DNA from: Flavobacteriaceae bacterium LSUCC0859
GTDB lineage: Bacteria > Bacteroidota > Bacteroidia > Flavobacteriales > Flavobacteriaceae
Length of the DNA stretch: 64,000 nt
Reading direction: 5' to 3'
Assembly: GCA_022239325.1 (NCBI GenBank)
Contig: JAKOGP010000005.1
Coordinates: forward strand, 166,041-230,040
Position numbers and translations under genes: made by a program. Positions 26,978 to 35,037 of the stretch are shown here, in pieces (the stretch's first letter is position 1; every line of letters begins with the position of its first letter). The notes below the pieces were generated by a model, which was not told the DNA's origin, did not search any database, and was given only the letters and a program-made list of their open reading frames with translations.

Positions 26978-27240
26978 ATGAAAATTAAAAAATTCACACA
27001 GATTTATTTTGCTTTAGGACTACTTTTAAGCAGCCATGGGCTCCAGGCACAAGAATTATACCAGAGCAGGAAATTACCAAAAACGGTAGAGAATACATCA
27101 AAGAAAAAACTACTGCATTTGAAAATAACCCCAATGAATTTAACCATTTTTCAGAACAGGCAGAGGGTTATGGCGCTTCATTTAGAAAAATCAAAATTGA
27201 GCTAATTATTCACAAAGTAGACCAAGTTCCATCTAATTAA
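26978..27240 (+). pseudogene. Small secreted-protein gene with a frameshift
   Basis: The gene begins with a clean signal peptide (MKIKKFTQIYFALGLLLSSH, ending GLQAQ) but after about 30 residues its frame becomes unconvincing and stops at 27205. A second frame, shifted by one base near 27060-27070, reads PEQEITKNGREYIKEKTTAF and on through FNHFSEQAEGYGASFRKIKI to HKVDQVPSN and a stop at 27238-27240, with a normal protein composition. The simplest reading is one gene of about 85 codons disrupted by a 1-nt indel. A sequencing error or programmed slippage would look the same. I do not recognise the family. It is divergent from the giant adhesin, with an AT-rich intergenic region between them. Confidence 0.5.
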
Positions 27241-27343
27241 TGCTATAAAAATCAAAAAAAATACAGATCCCTATCTTTCTTATAGTTTAGTACTTAAAAG
27301 ACAAGTCAGAGGTTTTTGAAAGCTGGGAATTAAATCTGGTTAT

Positions 27344-30205
27344 TTATTTTAATTCTAAAGTTTGACGCTGTGTCTCAGAACCCATAATAATTTCTACCGT
27401 ATAGCTGCCCTTGGGCAAATAGGTGTGGCCGTCTGCGGCTGGGTCTAAGCGCATTTTATTTTTCTTTAAAAAGGCTTTAAGCCCAGCTTTGGAAAATTGA
27501 AGGGCGTAGCTGCTGCTGTTAAAGCCAGCACTAGCCGTAAGGCCAAAGCTTGCCACTTCTACACCTTGGGCGGTACGAACCTGTACCGAGACCTCGCCAG
27601 CGGCAGCGGCAAAGAAATTTAAGGCCACTTCTGGCACATAGGGTGCCCCGGAACGTCCTGGCATGCCCCATCTGGGAGACACCCGCTGCCCAGCCAGCTC
27701 AAAAAGCCTCAGGCTAGGGGCCTTTCCAACTGCCAGATCATTTGCTATAGGGTCTAATTTATCTATGGCTGCCTTGTAAATAGAGCGGCCGTGGGTACCC
27801 ACCAAGAGGTGTTTATCTCTGGCTTGGACCACTACATCGTGTACGGCTACTGCAGGCAGGTTTTTAGAAAAGGCCTGCCAGCTGGCTCCCAAATCTAAGG
27901 AGGCGTACAATCCGTTGTCTGTACCAGCGTATAAAATATGGGGATTGTTGGGGTCTTCCGTCACCGAATTTACCGCGCCCATGGGTAGCCCAGCTCCAAT
28001 GTTTTTCCAGCTGGCGCCCTGGTCTTCCGAGAGGTAAATATAGGGGCTAAAATGGTCGTTTCTATAGCCGTTTAAGGCGGCAATTACTCTGTTTTCCTTA
28101 TGCACAGAGGCCTCAAGGCTGCTCACCCACAAACCTTGGGGGAGGCCGTCAGAAATCAGGCTCCAGGAGCCCCCACCATCTGTGGTTCTGTGTATAAGGC
28201 CGTCGTCAGAACCGGTGTAAAGCAGGTCAAAATCAAAGGCCGATGCCCCAATCACAGTAAGCGTACCAAAGGCCACATTGCCCTTTTTCCCACCCGCTGT
28301 GAGGTCTTCAGAAATGGCCTCCCAATGGTCTCCCTGGTCCATAGAACGATAGAGTTTGTTGGCTCCCAAATAGAGCACCTCTGGGTTATGGGGGGAGAGT
28401 AAAATAGGGGTTTGCCAATTAAAGCGCAGCGGGGCCTCTCCCAAGGCGTGCTTGGGTTGTATGTAGGTCTGGCTGTCTTTTTCTAGGTCCAATCTAAAAT
28501 AATTTCCAAACTGAAAACCCGTAAAGACTATATTGGAATTCCTGGGGTCTATTTGCACCTGCATGCCGTCGCCGCCCATAATAGACTGCCAGGGGTTTTG
28601 GCCAGAGGCGTGCCAGCGGGTGTTTACTGCCGCCGTATGCGCAGCCTTCCAAACGCCATTGTCTTGCAGGCCGCCGTATACATTGTAGGTTTTCTCGTTG
28701 TCTGTGTTTATATAGTAAAACTGACCTACTGCAGGGCTGTTGAGCTTACTCCAATGCGCCCCACCGTCATAAGACATATTTACCCCGCCGTCATTACCGT
28801 TTATCAGGTGTTTGGGGTTCTTAGGGTTTACCCACACATGGTGGTGGTCCGAGTGCACATTGTCTCCGCCAATATTCTCAAAGCTTTTCCCGCCGTTGGC
28901 CGATGCCAGAAGCGGTACTCCAGAAATCACCACATAGTCCGGATTGGACGCCGCCACTGAAATCTGAGCAAAATAGTAGCCGTAGCTAAAAAATAAATTG
29001 GAAATGGGAGCCTCGTTTTGTTTGGTCCAAGTCTGGCCTCCATTGTTAGAGCGGTATACCTCAGCACCAATTACAGGGGTGTCAAACATCACAGAATTGG
29101 CGTCTTCCAAATAGGTAGCTAGGTCTGCAGGCTTCACGCTTCCAGACTGCACCATTTGCTTCACATTTTTAGCGCGGTATTTTTCCTGAAAGCCATTGGT
29201 CTTTAAATATGCATTGAGTTTGCCGTCTGAGAGCTTCATAAAAGTAGCTACAGACATGCTTTTAAAATCGTCTTTTTGTAGGGCGTCCGAGGGTCTGGCG
29301 TTGGGGTCCGTGGCTTTCTCCTCTCTAAACTGAGAGTCGTGCACGGCGTAAACCGTCTGAGCGTCGTATACCGCCAGACCAATACGCCCTACCCCACTAC
29401 CGGTGGGGAAGCCACTCTCAGGGGTAGAAATAAGCTCCCAGCTGTCTCCTGCGTCGGTACTTTTGTAAAGGGCAGAAGCCGCACCAGACCCATCAAAATT
29501 CCAAGCCTTGCGGTCTTTTTCCCAGCTGGCTGCATAGAGGGTATTAAAATCTTCTGGAGCGGCCTGCAGCTCAATAATCCCAGCGGTATCAGACACAAAT
29601 AAAGTGCGTGTCCAGCTGGCGCCACCGTCCGTAGTTTTGTAAATCCCTCGATGCTCATTGGGGGTGTACAGGTGGCCCAGGACCCCTACCAGGACCTCAT
29701 TGGGATTGCTGGGGTTTATGAGTATGCGCCCAATATGGTGGCTGTCTGGGAGCCCCATGTTCTCCCATGTTTTTCCTTGGTCGGTAGACTTTAAGAGCCC
29801 TATTCCAGCATAGGAAGAACGAGAAGAGTTGTTCTCCCCCGTGCCCACCCAAATGGTGCCAGAGGCCCAGTGCACCGCAATATCTCCAATGTTTTGGGTA
29901 GGTGCGTTGTCCATAATAGGCGAAAAAGAGATCCCGTTATTGTCCGTATACCAAAGCCCCCCAGAGGCATAGGCCACATAAAATTCTGTGGGATTATCTG
30001 GGTTTACGGCCAGGTCTACCACCCGCCCACTCATTACGGTAGGGCCAATAGATTCAAAGGGAATGTTTTTAAGTAGTGAACTGGCTTGCATGGCCGCCTG
30101 CTGCTGCAAACTGGCCTGCACCTCTGCGGCAGAGGTAGGTAAAATATCCTGGGCTATACCGCTAAATCCAGCGGCCAAAAGGGCTACAAAAAGTACTTTT
30201 CTCAT
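27344..30205 (-). CDS. Secreted BNR/sortilin-type beta-propeller protein
   Basis: This protein of about 953 residues (from the ATG at 30205) has a signal peptide (MRKVLFVALLAAGFSGIAQ) and then many BNR/Asp-box and sortilin-like repeats of the form YKTTDGGASW, KSTDQGKTWE, YRSNNGGQTW, YLSEDQGASW and ASLDLGASWQ, interspersed with NPNNP..LYAGT-type strands. These build one or two multi-bladed beta-propellers, as in VPS10/sortilin-related exoproteins of Bacteroidota. The substrate is not predictable. The C-terminus (SYTVEIIMGSETQ) shows no T9SS sorting domain that I recognise, so periplasmic or outer-membrane-associated location is possible. An in-frame GTG at 30226 overlaps an AGGAGG sequence and is therefore a doubtful start; the ATG is preferred. 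Confidence 0.8.
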   Translation of the reverse strand: MRKVLFVALLAAGFSGIAQDILPTSAAEVQASLQQQAAMQASSLLKNIPFESIGPTVMSGRVVDLAVNPDNPTEFYVAYASGGLWYTDNNGISFSPIMDNAPTQNIGDIAVHWASGTIWVGTGENNSSRSSYAGIGLLKSTDQGKTWENMGLPDSHHIGRILINPSNPNEVLVGVLGHLYTPNEHRGIYKTTDGGASWTRTLFVSDTAGIIELQAAPEDFNTLYAASWEKDRKAWNFDGSGAASALYKSTDAGDSWELISTPESGFPTGSGVGRIGLAVYDAQTVYAVHDSQFREEKATDPNARPSDALQKDDFKSMSVATFMKLSDGKLNAYLKTNGFQEKYRAKNVKQMVQSGSVKPADLATYLEDANSVMFDTPVIGAEVYRSNNGGQTWTKQNEAPISNLFFSYGYYFAQISVAASNPDYVVISGVPLLASANGGKSFENIGGDNVHSDHHHVWVNPKNPKHLINGNDGGVNMSYDGGAHWSKLNSPAVGQFYYINTDNEKTYNVYGGLQDNGVWKAAHTAAVNTRWHASGQNPWQSIMGGDGMQVQIDPRNSNIVFTGFQFGNYFRLDLEKDSQTYIQPKHALGEAPLRFNWQTPILLSPHNPEVLYLGANKLYRSMDQGDHWEAISEDLTAGGKKGNVAFGTLTVIGASAFDFDLLYTGSDDGLIHRTTDGGGSWSLISDGLPQGLWVSSLEASVHKENRVIAALNGYRNDHFSPYIYLSEDQGASWKNIGAGLPMGAVNSVTEDPNNPHILYAGTDNGLYASLDLGASWQAFSKNLPAVAVHDVVVQARDKHLLVGTHGRSIYKAAIDKLDPIANDLAVGKAPSLRLFELAGQRVSPRWGMPGRSGAPYVPEVALNFFAAAAGEVSVQVRTAQGVEVASFGLTASAGFNSSSYALQFSKAGLKAFLKKNKMRLDPAADGHTYLPKGSYTVEIIMGSETQRQTLELK

Positions 30206-30364
30206 GAGGTTGGTCTTATTTTTCACCTCCTAAGATAAACACTTTTTGCTAATAAAGAGTAGGCGTTATTCTGCCACTATTTTTTAGTTACAAATTTGTT
30301 GTGTAATTAATAGTCTTACAGATAAAAAAACCTATATCATTAGACAATTAATAGCGCATTTAAA

Positions 30365-30440
30365 ATGAAAAATCTTTTAAAATACAAAGATTACCTCGGA
30401 ACCGTTAGTTTTAGCAATGAAGACCAATGCCTTTACGCCC
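30365..30440 (+). pseudogene. hicB antitoxin gene fragment (5' end only)
   Basis: ATG at 30365 opens a frame reading MKNLLKYKDYLGTVSFSNED and then QCLY, the characteristic opening beta-hairpin of HicB-family antitoxins (consensus about LKYKGYIGSVEYSEED). The similarity ends at about 30436, immediately before the stop codon of the convergent pepP-like gene at 30441-30443. A complete HicB has about 110 residues, so the gene is truncated to about 24 codons. No hicA toxin is visible upstream. This is a relic of a lost toxin-antitoxin locus. Confidence 0.6.
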
Positions 30441-31733
30441 CTATGGGTTCATTAGCGCCTCTATCTCCTCTATTTCTATAGGAATGTTGGCCATAAGGTT
30501 TTTGGGTGCCCCCTGCTCTTGGATTACCACATTGTCTTCTAGGCGAACGCCCATGCCCTCTGCAGGAATATAAATACCAGGCTCTACGGTAAAGACCATA
30601 CCGGCTTTCATAGGAGTTTTTAGGGCGCCATAGTCATGGGTGTCTAGCCCAATATGGTGGCTGGTGCCGTGCATAAAATATTTTTTGTAGGCTGGTCTTT
30701 CTGGGTCCTGCTGCTGCACACTGGCCCGGTCTAAGAGACCCAGGTCCAAAAGCTCTGAGGTCATGATCTTACCCACCTCTTTATGGTATTCTGCCCACAG
30801 GGTGCCGGGAACCAGCATGGCTGTGGCCTCCTTTTTTACCCGCAAAACCGCCTGATACACTGCTGCCTGACGCTCCGTAAAACGCCCACTCACAGGAAAA
30901 GTCCTGGTGAGGTCCGAGCGGTAATTGGCATATTCTGCAGCCACGTCCATTAGAATGAGGTCTCCCGCCTGGCACTGCTGGTTGTTCTCCAAATAGTGTA
31001 GCACATTGGCATTGGCTCCAGAGGCTATAATGGGGGTATAGGCAAAGCCCTTGGAGCGGTTGCGTACAAATTCGTGTAGCAATTCTGCCTCTATCTCGTA
31101 CTCCCAAACGCCTGGCTTTATAAAGGATAAAAGCCGGCGGATGCCTTTTTCTGTAATATCACAGGCCTGCTGCATAAGCGCAATTTCTTCGGGTTCCTTT
31201 ACCCCCCTAATTTGTTGTAAAATAGGCTGGCTTTTGTGCCAGCTGTGGGCGGGAAAATCCCTTTTACACTTGGCAATAAAACGGTCTTCGCGGGTCTGGG
31301 TCTCCACCGCCTGGCGGTAGTGCTCATTGGTGTTAAAATAAATGGTGTGGGCCTCGGTCATGAGGTCAAAAAAGACCCTATCAAAATCCGAAAGCCACAT
31401 AATGGTCTCTATGCCAGAAATTTCTCTGGCCTGCTCCTTGGTGTATTTGGGACCCTCCCAAACCGCAATATGCGCATTGGTCTCCCTCACAAAAAGAATC
31501 TCTCTGTGGGCCGGGTTTATAGCGTCTGGAAAGAGCAGCAAAATGCTCTCCTCCTGGTCTGCCCCACTGAGGTATAAAATGTCCGAATGCTGGGCAAAAG
31601 CCAAGGTGCTGTCTGCAGACACCGGATATATATCGTTAGAATTAAATACCGCCAAACTTGCAGGATACATTTGATCCGTAAATTTTCTGCGGTTCTTTAT
31701 AAATAGACTGTTGGGAATGCGGTGGTATTTCAT
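30441..31733 (-). CDS. pepP: Xaa-Pro aminopeptidase (M24B, PepP type)
   Basis: This 430-residue protein has an aminopeptidase-P N-terminal domain (about 1-150) and a pita-bread M24 catalytic domain (about 180-420). All five metal ligands are visible: D263 and D274 (LMDVAAEYANYRSDLTRTFP), H359 (GTSHHIGLD), E384 (FTVEPGIY) and E399 (GVRLEDN). It should remove an N-terminal residue preceding proline using two metal ions, in the cytoplasm (no signal peptide). It lies 113 bp downstream of the CarboxypepD_reg gene on the same strand. Its 3' end abuts the hicB fragment, which suggests that a deletion or insertion occurred right at its stop codon without damaging the protein. Confidence 0.9.
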   Translation of the reverse strand: MKYHRIPNSLFIKNRRKFTDQMYPASLAVFNSNDIYPVSADSTLAFAQHSDILYLSGADQEESILLLFPDAINPAHREILFVRETNAHIAVWEGPKYTKEQAREISGIETIMWLSDFDRVFFDLMTEAHTIYFNTNEHYRQAVETQTREDRFIAKCKRDFPAHSWHKSQPILQQIRGVKEPEEIALMQQACDITEKGIRRLLSFIKPGVWEYEIEAELLHEFVRNRSKGFAYTPIIASGANANVLHYLENNQQCQAGDLILMDVAAEYANYRSDLTRTFPVSGRFTERQAAVYQAVLRVKKEATAMLVPGTLWAEYHKEVGKIMTSELLDLGLLDRASVQQQDPERPAYKKYFMHGTSHHIGLDTHDYGALKTPMKAGMVFTVEPGIYIPAEGMGVRLEDNVVIQEQGAPKNLMANIPIEIEEIEALMNP

Positions 31734-31846
31734 GGAATTTCTTTAAATAATAAAGGTATAAAAATTCTCTTGGGTATTTTGAAAAAGCTCATAAGTACAG
31801 ACTAATTCTATGTATTAAACAACTCAGAGCAGCGAAGTTCATAACA

Positions 31847-32962
31847 CTACTCAGGCTCTGGAAGGCCATAATCTAATGGCAGCATGGCCGCTACGCGTTT
31901 GCTCCCCATATAGCCGCCAAAAGAAATGCGATAGGCCGGTGAAAAATTCCCCAATTCGTCTACATAATACGGTCCTTTGGTGGCCTCTATCACAGACTGT
32001 CTCTTTTGGAACAAAATAGAAAGCCTAGGAACCTTATGGGTTACTTGTAGCAGCTCCCCCTCTCTTTTGGTGTCTATAAAAAGCTCCGGGTCTACCTCTT
32101 TTCTCTCGTAAAAAAAACGATAGCCATCTTCCTTGAGCCGCCCTTGAATAAGGCTGCGCATGAAAGCCAGTGCAGAACCCTCAAAAATTTGCGCCCGGTG
32201 CCGCTCGTATTTGGCCTTGGTTTGTAGGGAAAGGGGGCTGTAAAAAGAGGTGCCAGAGTAATAAACTATATATTCCTCGGGCCATTCTTGCGTTACAGTG
32301 TCTGTATAAAAAGACAGCTCAAAATCTAGGAGTTCATATTGTACCAAATAGCCCAAGTATCTGTTGGCAATCTGTATGGGGGCAGAGGCATAGGCATAGA
32401 GGGTGGCCTGGGCCTTGTTGTAATAAAAACGCAGCACCTCTGGGTTTAGAATCTTAGCCCGCTGTCCGGCGGCGTCTTCTCCCAAAAAGGAGCGCTTAAA
32501 AATACGGTATTTACGCTCCCTAGACCAGGTATCTGGCTCTAGCACTACCTCCTCTAAGGCCACCGCCAGCTCCTCCAAATAAATCTTGGCCGTAACCCCC
32601 TCTTTAAGCTGTTGTAGGTCTTCTATAGATCTAGTGGCATAGCCCAAATAGCTAATGACCAGTGGGGCGTTTAAGCTCGTCGGATACTGCAACTCAAAGT
32701 AACCCTGAGCATTGGTGATGGTCCCCAGAGAGCTGCCGTCAAAATAGACAGAAACCCCCTCCAGAGCACTCTGGTCGGTAGCGTCTAAGACCTGGCCTTT
32801 AAAGGTCTTTTGGGCCTGGACCCAACTCCATGAAAAACAGAACAAAAAAAGCAGAAAATAGCTCCCAGCGCTACTGCCACGTAATTTGGACGGTACCAAT
32901 GGGTTTTGGCTAGAGGGCCTAGAGAGGCCTTGGGATTGCAAATTTTTAAGAATAGGGCGCAA
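31847..32962 (-). CDS. CarboxypepD_reg-like domain exported protein
   Basis: This 371-residue protein has a hydrophobic export segment at about 34-50 (YFLLFLFCFSWSWVQAQ), then the CarboxypepD_reg beta-sandwich (about 52-135: FKGQVLDATDQSALEGVSVY, GTITNAQGYFELQYP, LVISYLGYATRSIEDL) and a C-terminal region of about 230 residues seen in many Bacteroidota exoproteins but of unknown function. The start is uncertain because the export segment is preceded by about 33 polar residues, longer than usual for a signal peptide. Its start is 2 bp from the brnQ stop, so the two are co-transcribed. It is too short to be a TonB-dependent receptor, and no plug or barrel follows. Confidence 0.7.
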   Translation of the reverse strand: MRPILKNLQSQGLSRPSSQNPLVPSKLRGSSAGSYFLLFLFCFSWSWVQAQKTFKGQVLDATDQSALEGVSVYFDGSSLGTITNAQGYFELQYPTSLNAPLVISYLGYATRSIEDLQQLKEGVTAKIYLEELAVALEEVVLEPDTWSRERKYRIFKRSFLGEDAAGQRAKILNPEVLRFYYNKAQATLYAYASAPIQIANRYLGYLVQYELLDFELSFYTDTVTQEWPEEYIVYYSGTSFYSPLSLQTKAKYERHRAQIFEGSALAFMRSLIQGRLKEDGYRFFYERKEVDPELFIDTKREGELLQVTHKVPRLSILFQKRQSVIEATKGPYYVDELGNFSPAYRISFGGYMGSKRVAAMLPLDYGLPEPE

Positions 32963-32964
32963 AA

Positions 32965-34269
32965 TTACTTTTTAGCTAAAAATACGCCAAAAATCTTTAG
33001 GGCCAGCAGCGTACAAACCACAGGGATCACCCAGGCCAGTCCCTGGGAGGTGAGTGGCATAAAAGCAGTAGCCTCTTGCAGGGCAGGGTACCCTATGCTA
33101 TCTAAAAAGGCTGGGGTATTAGCAACAAAACAGACGGCTATACTGGCCTGGAAGGCTCTTGGAGTAGCCCAGGAGGCTGGCAGCACATGCAAAACCATCA
33201 GGATTATAGTGGTGGGGTAAATAAAAACCAAAGCGGGTACGGCTATGGCAATAATGTAGGCTACCGGAAATTGACCCATGAGCACTCCCAAAACAGCGCC
33301 AGCTATGGCTACCGCTTTAAAGACCTTCCTGGCGGTATGGGGCGCATACTTTGGCCCTTCAAAATAAGCCGCTACAAAATCTGCGGTGCCTGTCACTATG
33401 CCCGTAGCGGTGGTAAAACAGGCTAGAGCCACCAATATACCCAATCCCCATGGGGCCGATGGGCCCAAATAGCTTTGGGCCACCCCTTGTAAAATATGGG
33501 AACGTGTGTCCTCTGGGCCAAAATCGCCTTGGCTTTGGGCACCAGCGTAAATCAGACCCACATAAATGGCCGCCAATGCTGTAGCAGAAAAGACCGCAGC
33601 AAAACGCAGGGTGCTTTTTTGTGGGGCGTAGGTAGCCGTAGGTACTTTCCCCTTGGCCTGCATATTTTTTATAGAGACAAGCAACACCCCACCTATTACT
33701 ACAGCTGCAATGGCGTCAAAGGTTTGATAGCCCTCCAGCAGGCTGTTAGCAAAGGGTTTGTTCATGCTGGCGGCTGCTAAAGGCACCGCAGGGGTGGCCA
33801 CAGCCAAACCTATCAGCAGCAGTAGTACCACTAAAATAACTGGGGTAGTAATTTTTCCGAAGAGATCTAATAGCTTGGAACGGTTTAAGGCCGCGAGCAA
33901 CACCAAACTAAAATACACCAGGCTGCTAAGCCAGTAAGGACTTTCTGTAAAAGGCATAATGGCCATCTCATGGGTAACAGAGGCGGTGCGGGGCGCGGGC
34001 AGCGCCAGCGCAATGCCATAGATTAAAGCTGCGTATACCAGAGAAAATCCCTTGCCTAAAGGGGCTCCAAAATCGTAGATGGTCCCCTGTAATTTGGCAT
34101 GCGCAAATATTCCCAAAATGGGAATAAGCACCGCAGAAATCACAAAACCAAGGGCCACCACAGGCCAATCTGCACCGGCCTGTACGCCCAAATATGGTGG
34201 TAAAATCAGATTCCCCGCTCCAAAGAAAAGAGAAAATAAGGCAAAAGCAGCGAGTAGTTTTTGGCGCAT
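32965..34269 (-). CDS. brnQ: Branched-chain amino acid transporter (BrnQ/LIVCS family)
   Basis: I start at the ATG at 34269 (MRQKLLAAFALFSLFFGAGN), giving 434 residues, the normal family length. The signature SLFFGAGNLILPPYLGVQAG at the N-terminus and about 12 hydrophobic segments identify a LIVCS-family sodium- or proton-coupled importer of leucine, isoleucine and valine in the inner membrane. Other typical blocks are FGAPLGKGFSLVY, KITTPVILVVLLLLIGLAV, LEGYQTFDAIAA and ATGIVTGTADFVA. It is the first gene of a two-gene unit with the CarboxypepD_reg protein and is divergent from mazEF. Confidence 0.92.
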   Translation of the reverse strand: MRQKLLAAFALFSLFFGAGNLILPPYLGVQAGADWPVVALGFVISAVLIPILGIFAHAKLQGTIYDFGAPLGKGFSLVYAALIYGIALALPAPRTASVTHEMAIMPFTESPYWLSSLVYFSLVLLAALNRSKLLDLFGKITTPVILVVLLLLIGLAVATPAVPLAAASMNKPFANSLLEGYQTFDAIAAVVIGGVLLVSIKNMQAKGKVPTATYAPQKSTLRFAAVFSATALAAIYVGLIYAGAQSQGDFGPEDTRSHILQGVAQSYLGPSAPWGLGILVALACFTTATGIVTGTADFVAAYFEGPKYAPHTARKVFKAVAIAGAVLGVLMGQFPVAYIIAIAVPALVFIYPTTIILMVLHVLPASWATPRAFQASIAVCFVANTPAFLDSIGYPALQEATAFMPLTSQGLAWVIPVVCTLLALKIFGVFLAKK

Positions 34270-34383
34270 GAGTTTTAAATTTTGAGCCAAGATAAGGCAG
34301 AAAAAATTGAAAAGGCACTCCACGGTCTGGGCAGAGAGCTACTTTCTTTGGAATTGGTGTAAATTTTGTTATAACATTGTTGT

Positions 34384-34391
34384 TATTTTTG
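34384..34391 (+). promoter_or_regulatory. Candidate -7 promoter element of mazEF
   Basis: TATTTTTG matches the Bacteroidota -7 consensus TAnnTTTG and sits 16 bp before the antitoxin ATG. A TTTG at 34365-34368 is a possible -33 element, although the spacing of 15 bp is short. Such promoters are usually autorepressed by the encoded complex. Confidence 0.4.
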
Positions 34392-34407
34392 TTATCTTGC
34401 AGTTCTT

Positions 34408-34659
34408 ATGGAATCAAAAATTATTAAAGTAGGTAATTCAAAGGGGGTCATTATTCCAGCAAAATTCTTAAAACTATTGGGTTTTGGAAGCAAGGCTCTA
34501 ATAGAAATTGAAGACCAAAAAATTGTAATATTACCCACCCATGAATCTCCTAGACAGGACTGGGAAAAACGCTTTAAAAAGGCGGAGGCACCCAAAGAAA
34601 CAGCAAACCTTTTGCCAGAGGTCTTTGAAGACGAACTTCTTGAAGACTGGACATGGTAA
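34408..34659 (+). CDS. MazE-type antitoxin (AbrB/SpoVT fold)
   Basis: This 83-residue protein begins MESKIIKVGNSKGVIIPAKF, the swapped-hairpin DNA-binding domain of the AbrB/MazE family (residues about 1-47). An acidic, probably disordered tail (KKAEAPKETANLLPEVFEDE) follows and would wrap the toxin. The 3' end overlaps the toxin gene by 7 nt (ATGGTAA), so the two are translationally coupled. It should neutralise the toxin and repress the shared promoter. Confidence 0.85.
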   Translation: MESKIIKVGNSKGVIIPAKFLKLLGFGSKALIEIEDQKIVILPTHESPRQDWEKRFKKAEAPKETANLLPEVFEDELLEDWTW

Positions 34660-34970
34660 AAACACATTCTGTTTACTGGGTAAACCTCAGCCCCACCATA
34701 GGAAGTGAAATAAATAAAAAAAGGCCTTGTGTGGTTATTTCCCCTAGAGAAATGAATGCCCACTTAAATACGCTTATCGTAGCACCATTAACTAGCACCA
34801 TTAAAGACTATCCAACTAGAGTGAATGTCCGTGTAGATGGGAAAAAAGGAAGCATTGCGCTAGACCAAATTAGAACCATAGATAAGAGCAGGCTGGCTGG
34901 ACTAATTACAAGCTTAGACCCCAAAACTAGTACAGAGATAAAGACGGTCTTGCAAAACATGTTTTTCTAA
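34653..34970 (+). CDS. MazF/PemK-type endoribonuclease toxin
   Basis: This 105-residue protein has the MazF fold signatures: VYWVNLSPTIGSEINKKRPC with the RPCVVIS strand, then LIVAPLTSTIKDYPTRV, GSIALDQIRTIDKSRL and a final helix. The conserved Arg in KKRP and the Thr/Ser in PLTS belong to the active-site region of MazF mRNA interferases. It is intact and paired with the MazE-like gene. It lies between brnQ and thiL, a position with no metabolic connection, as expected for a mobile defence/stability module. Confidence 0.88.
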   Translation: MVKTHSVYWVNLSPTIGSEINKKRPCVVISPREMNAHLNTLIVAPLTSTIKDYPTRVNVRVDGKKGSIALDQIRTIDKSRLAGLITSLDPKTSTEIKTVLQNMFF

Positions 34971-35037
34971 GACTTTGATCTTAAAATATTTTAAAGCACC
35001 CAAATGGCACAGCAGTATAAATCTTGCTACAAACCCC

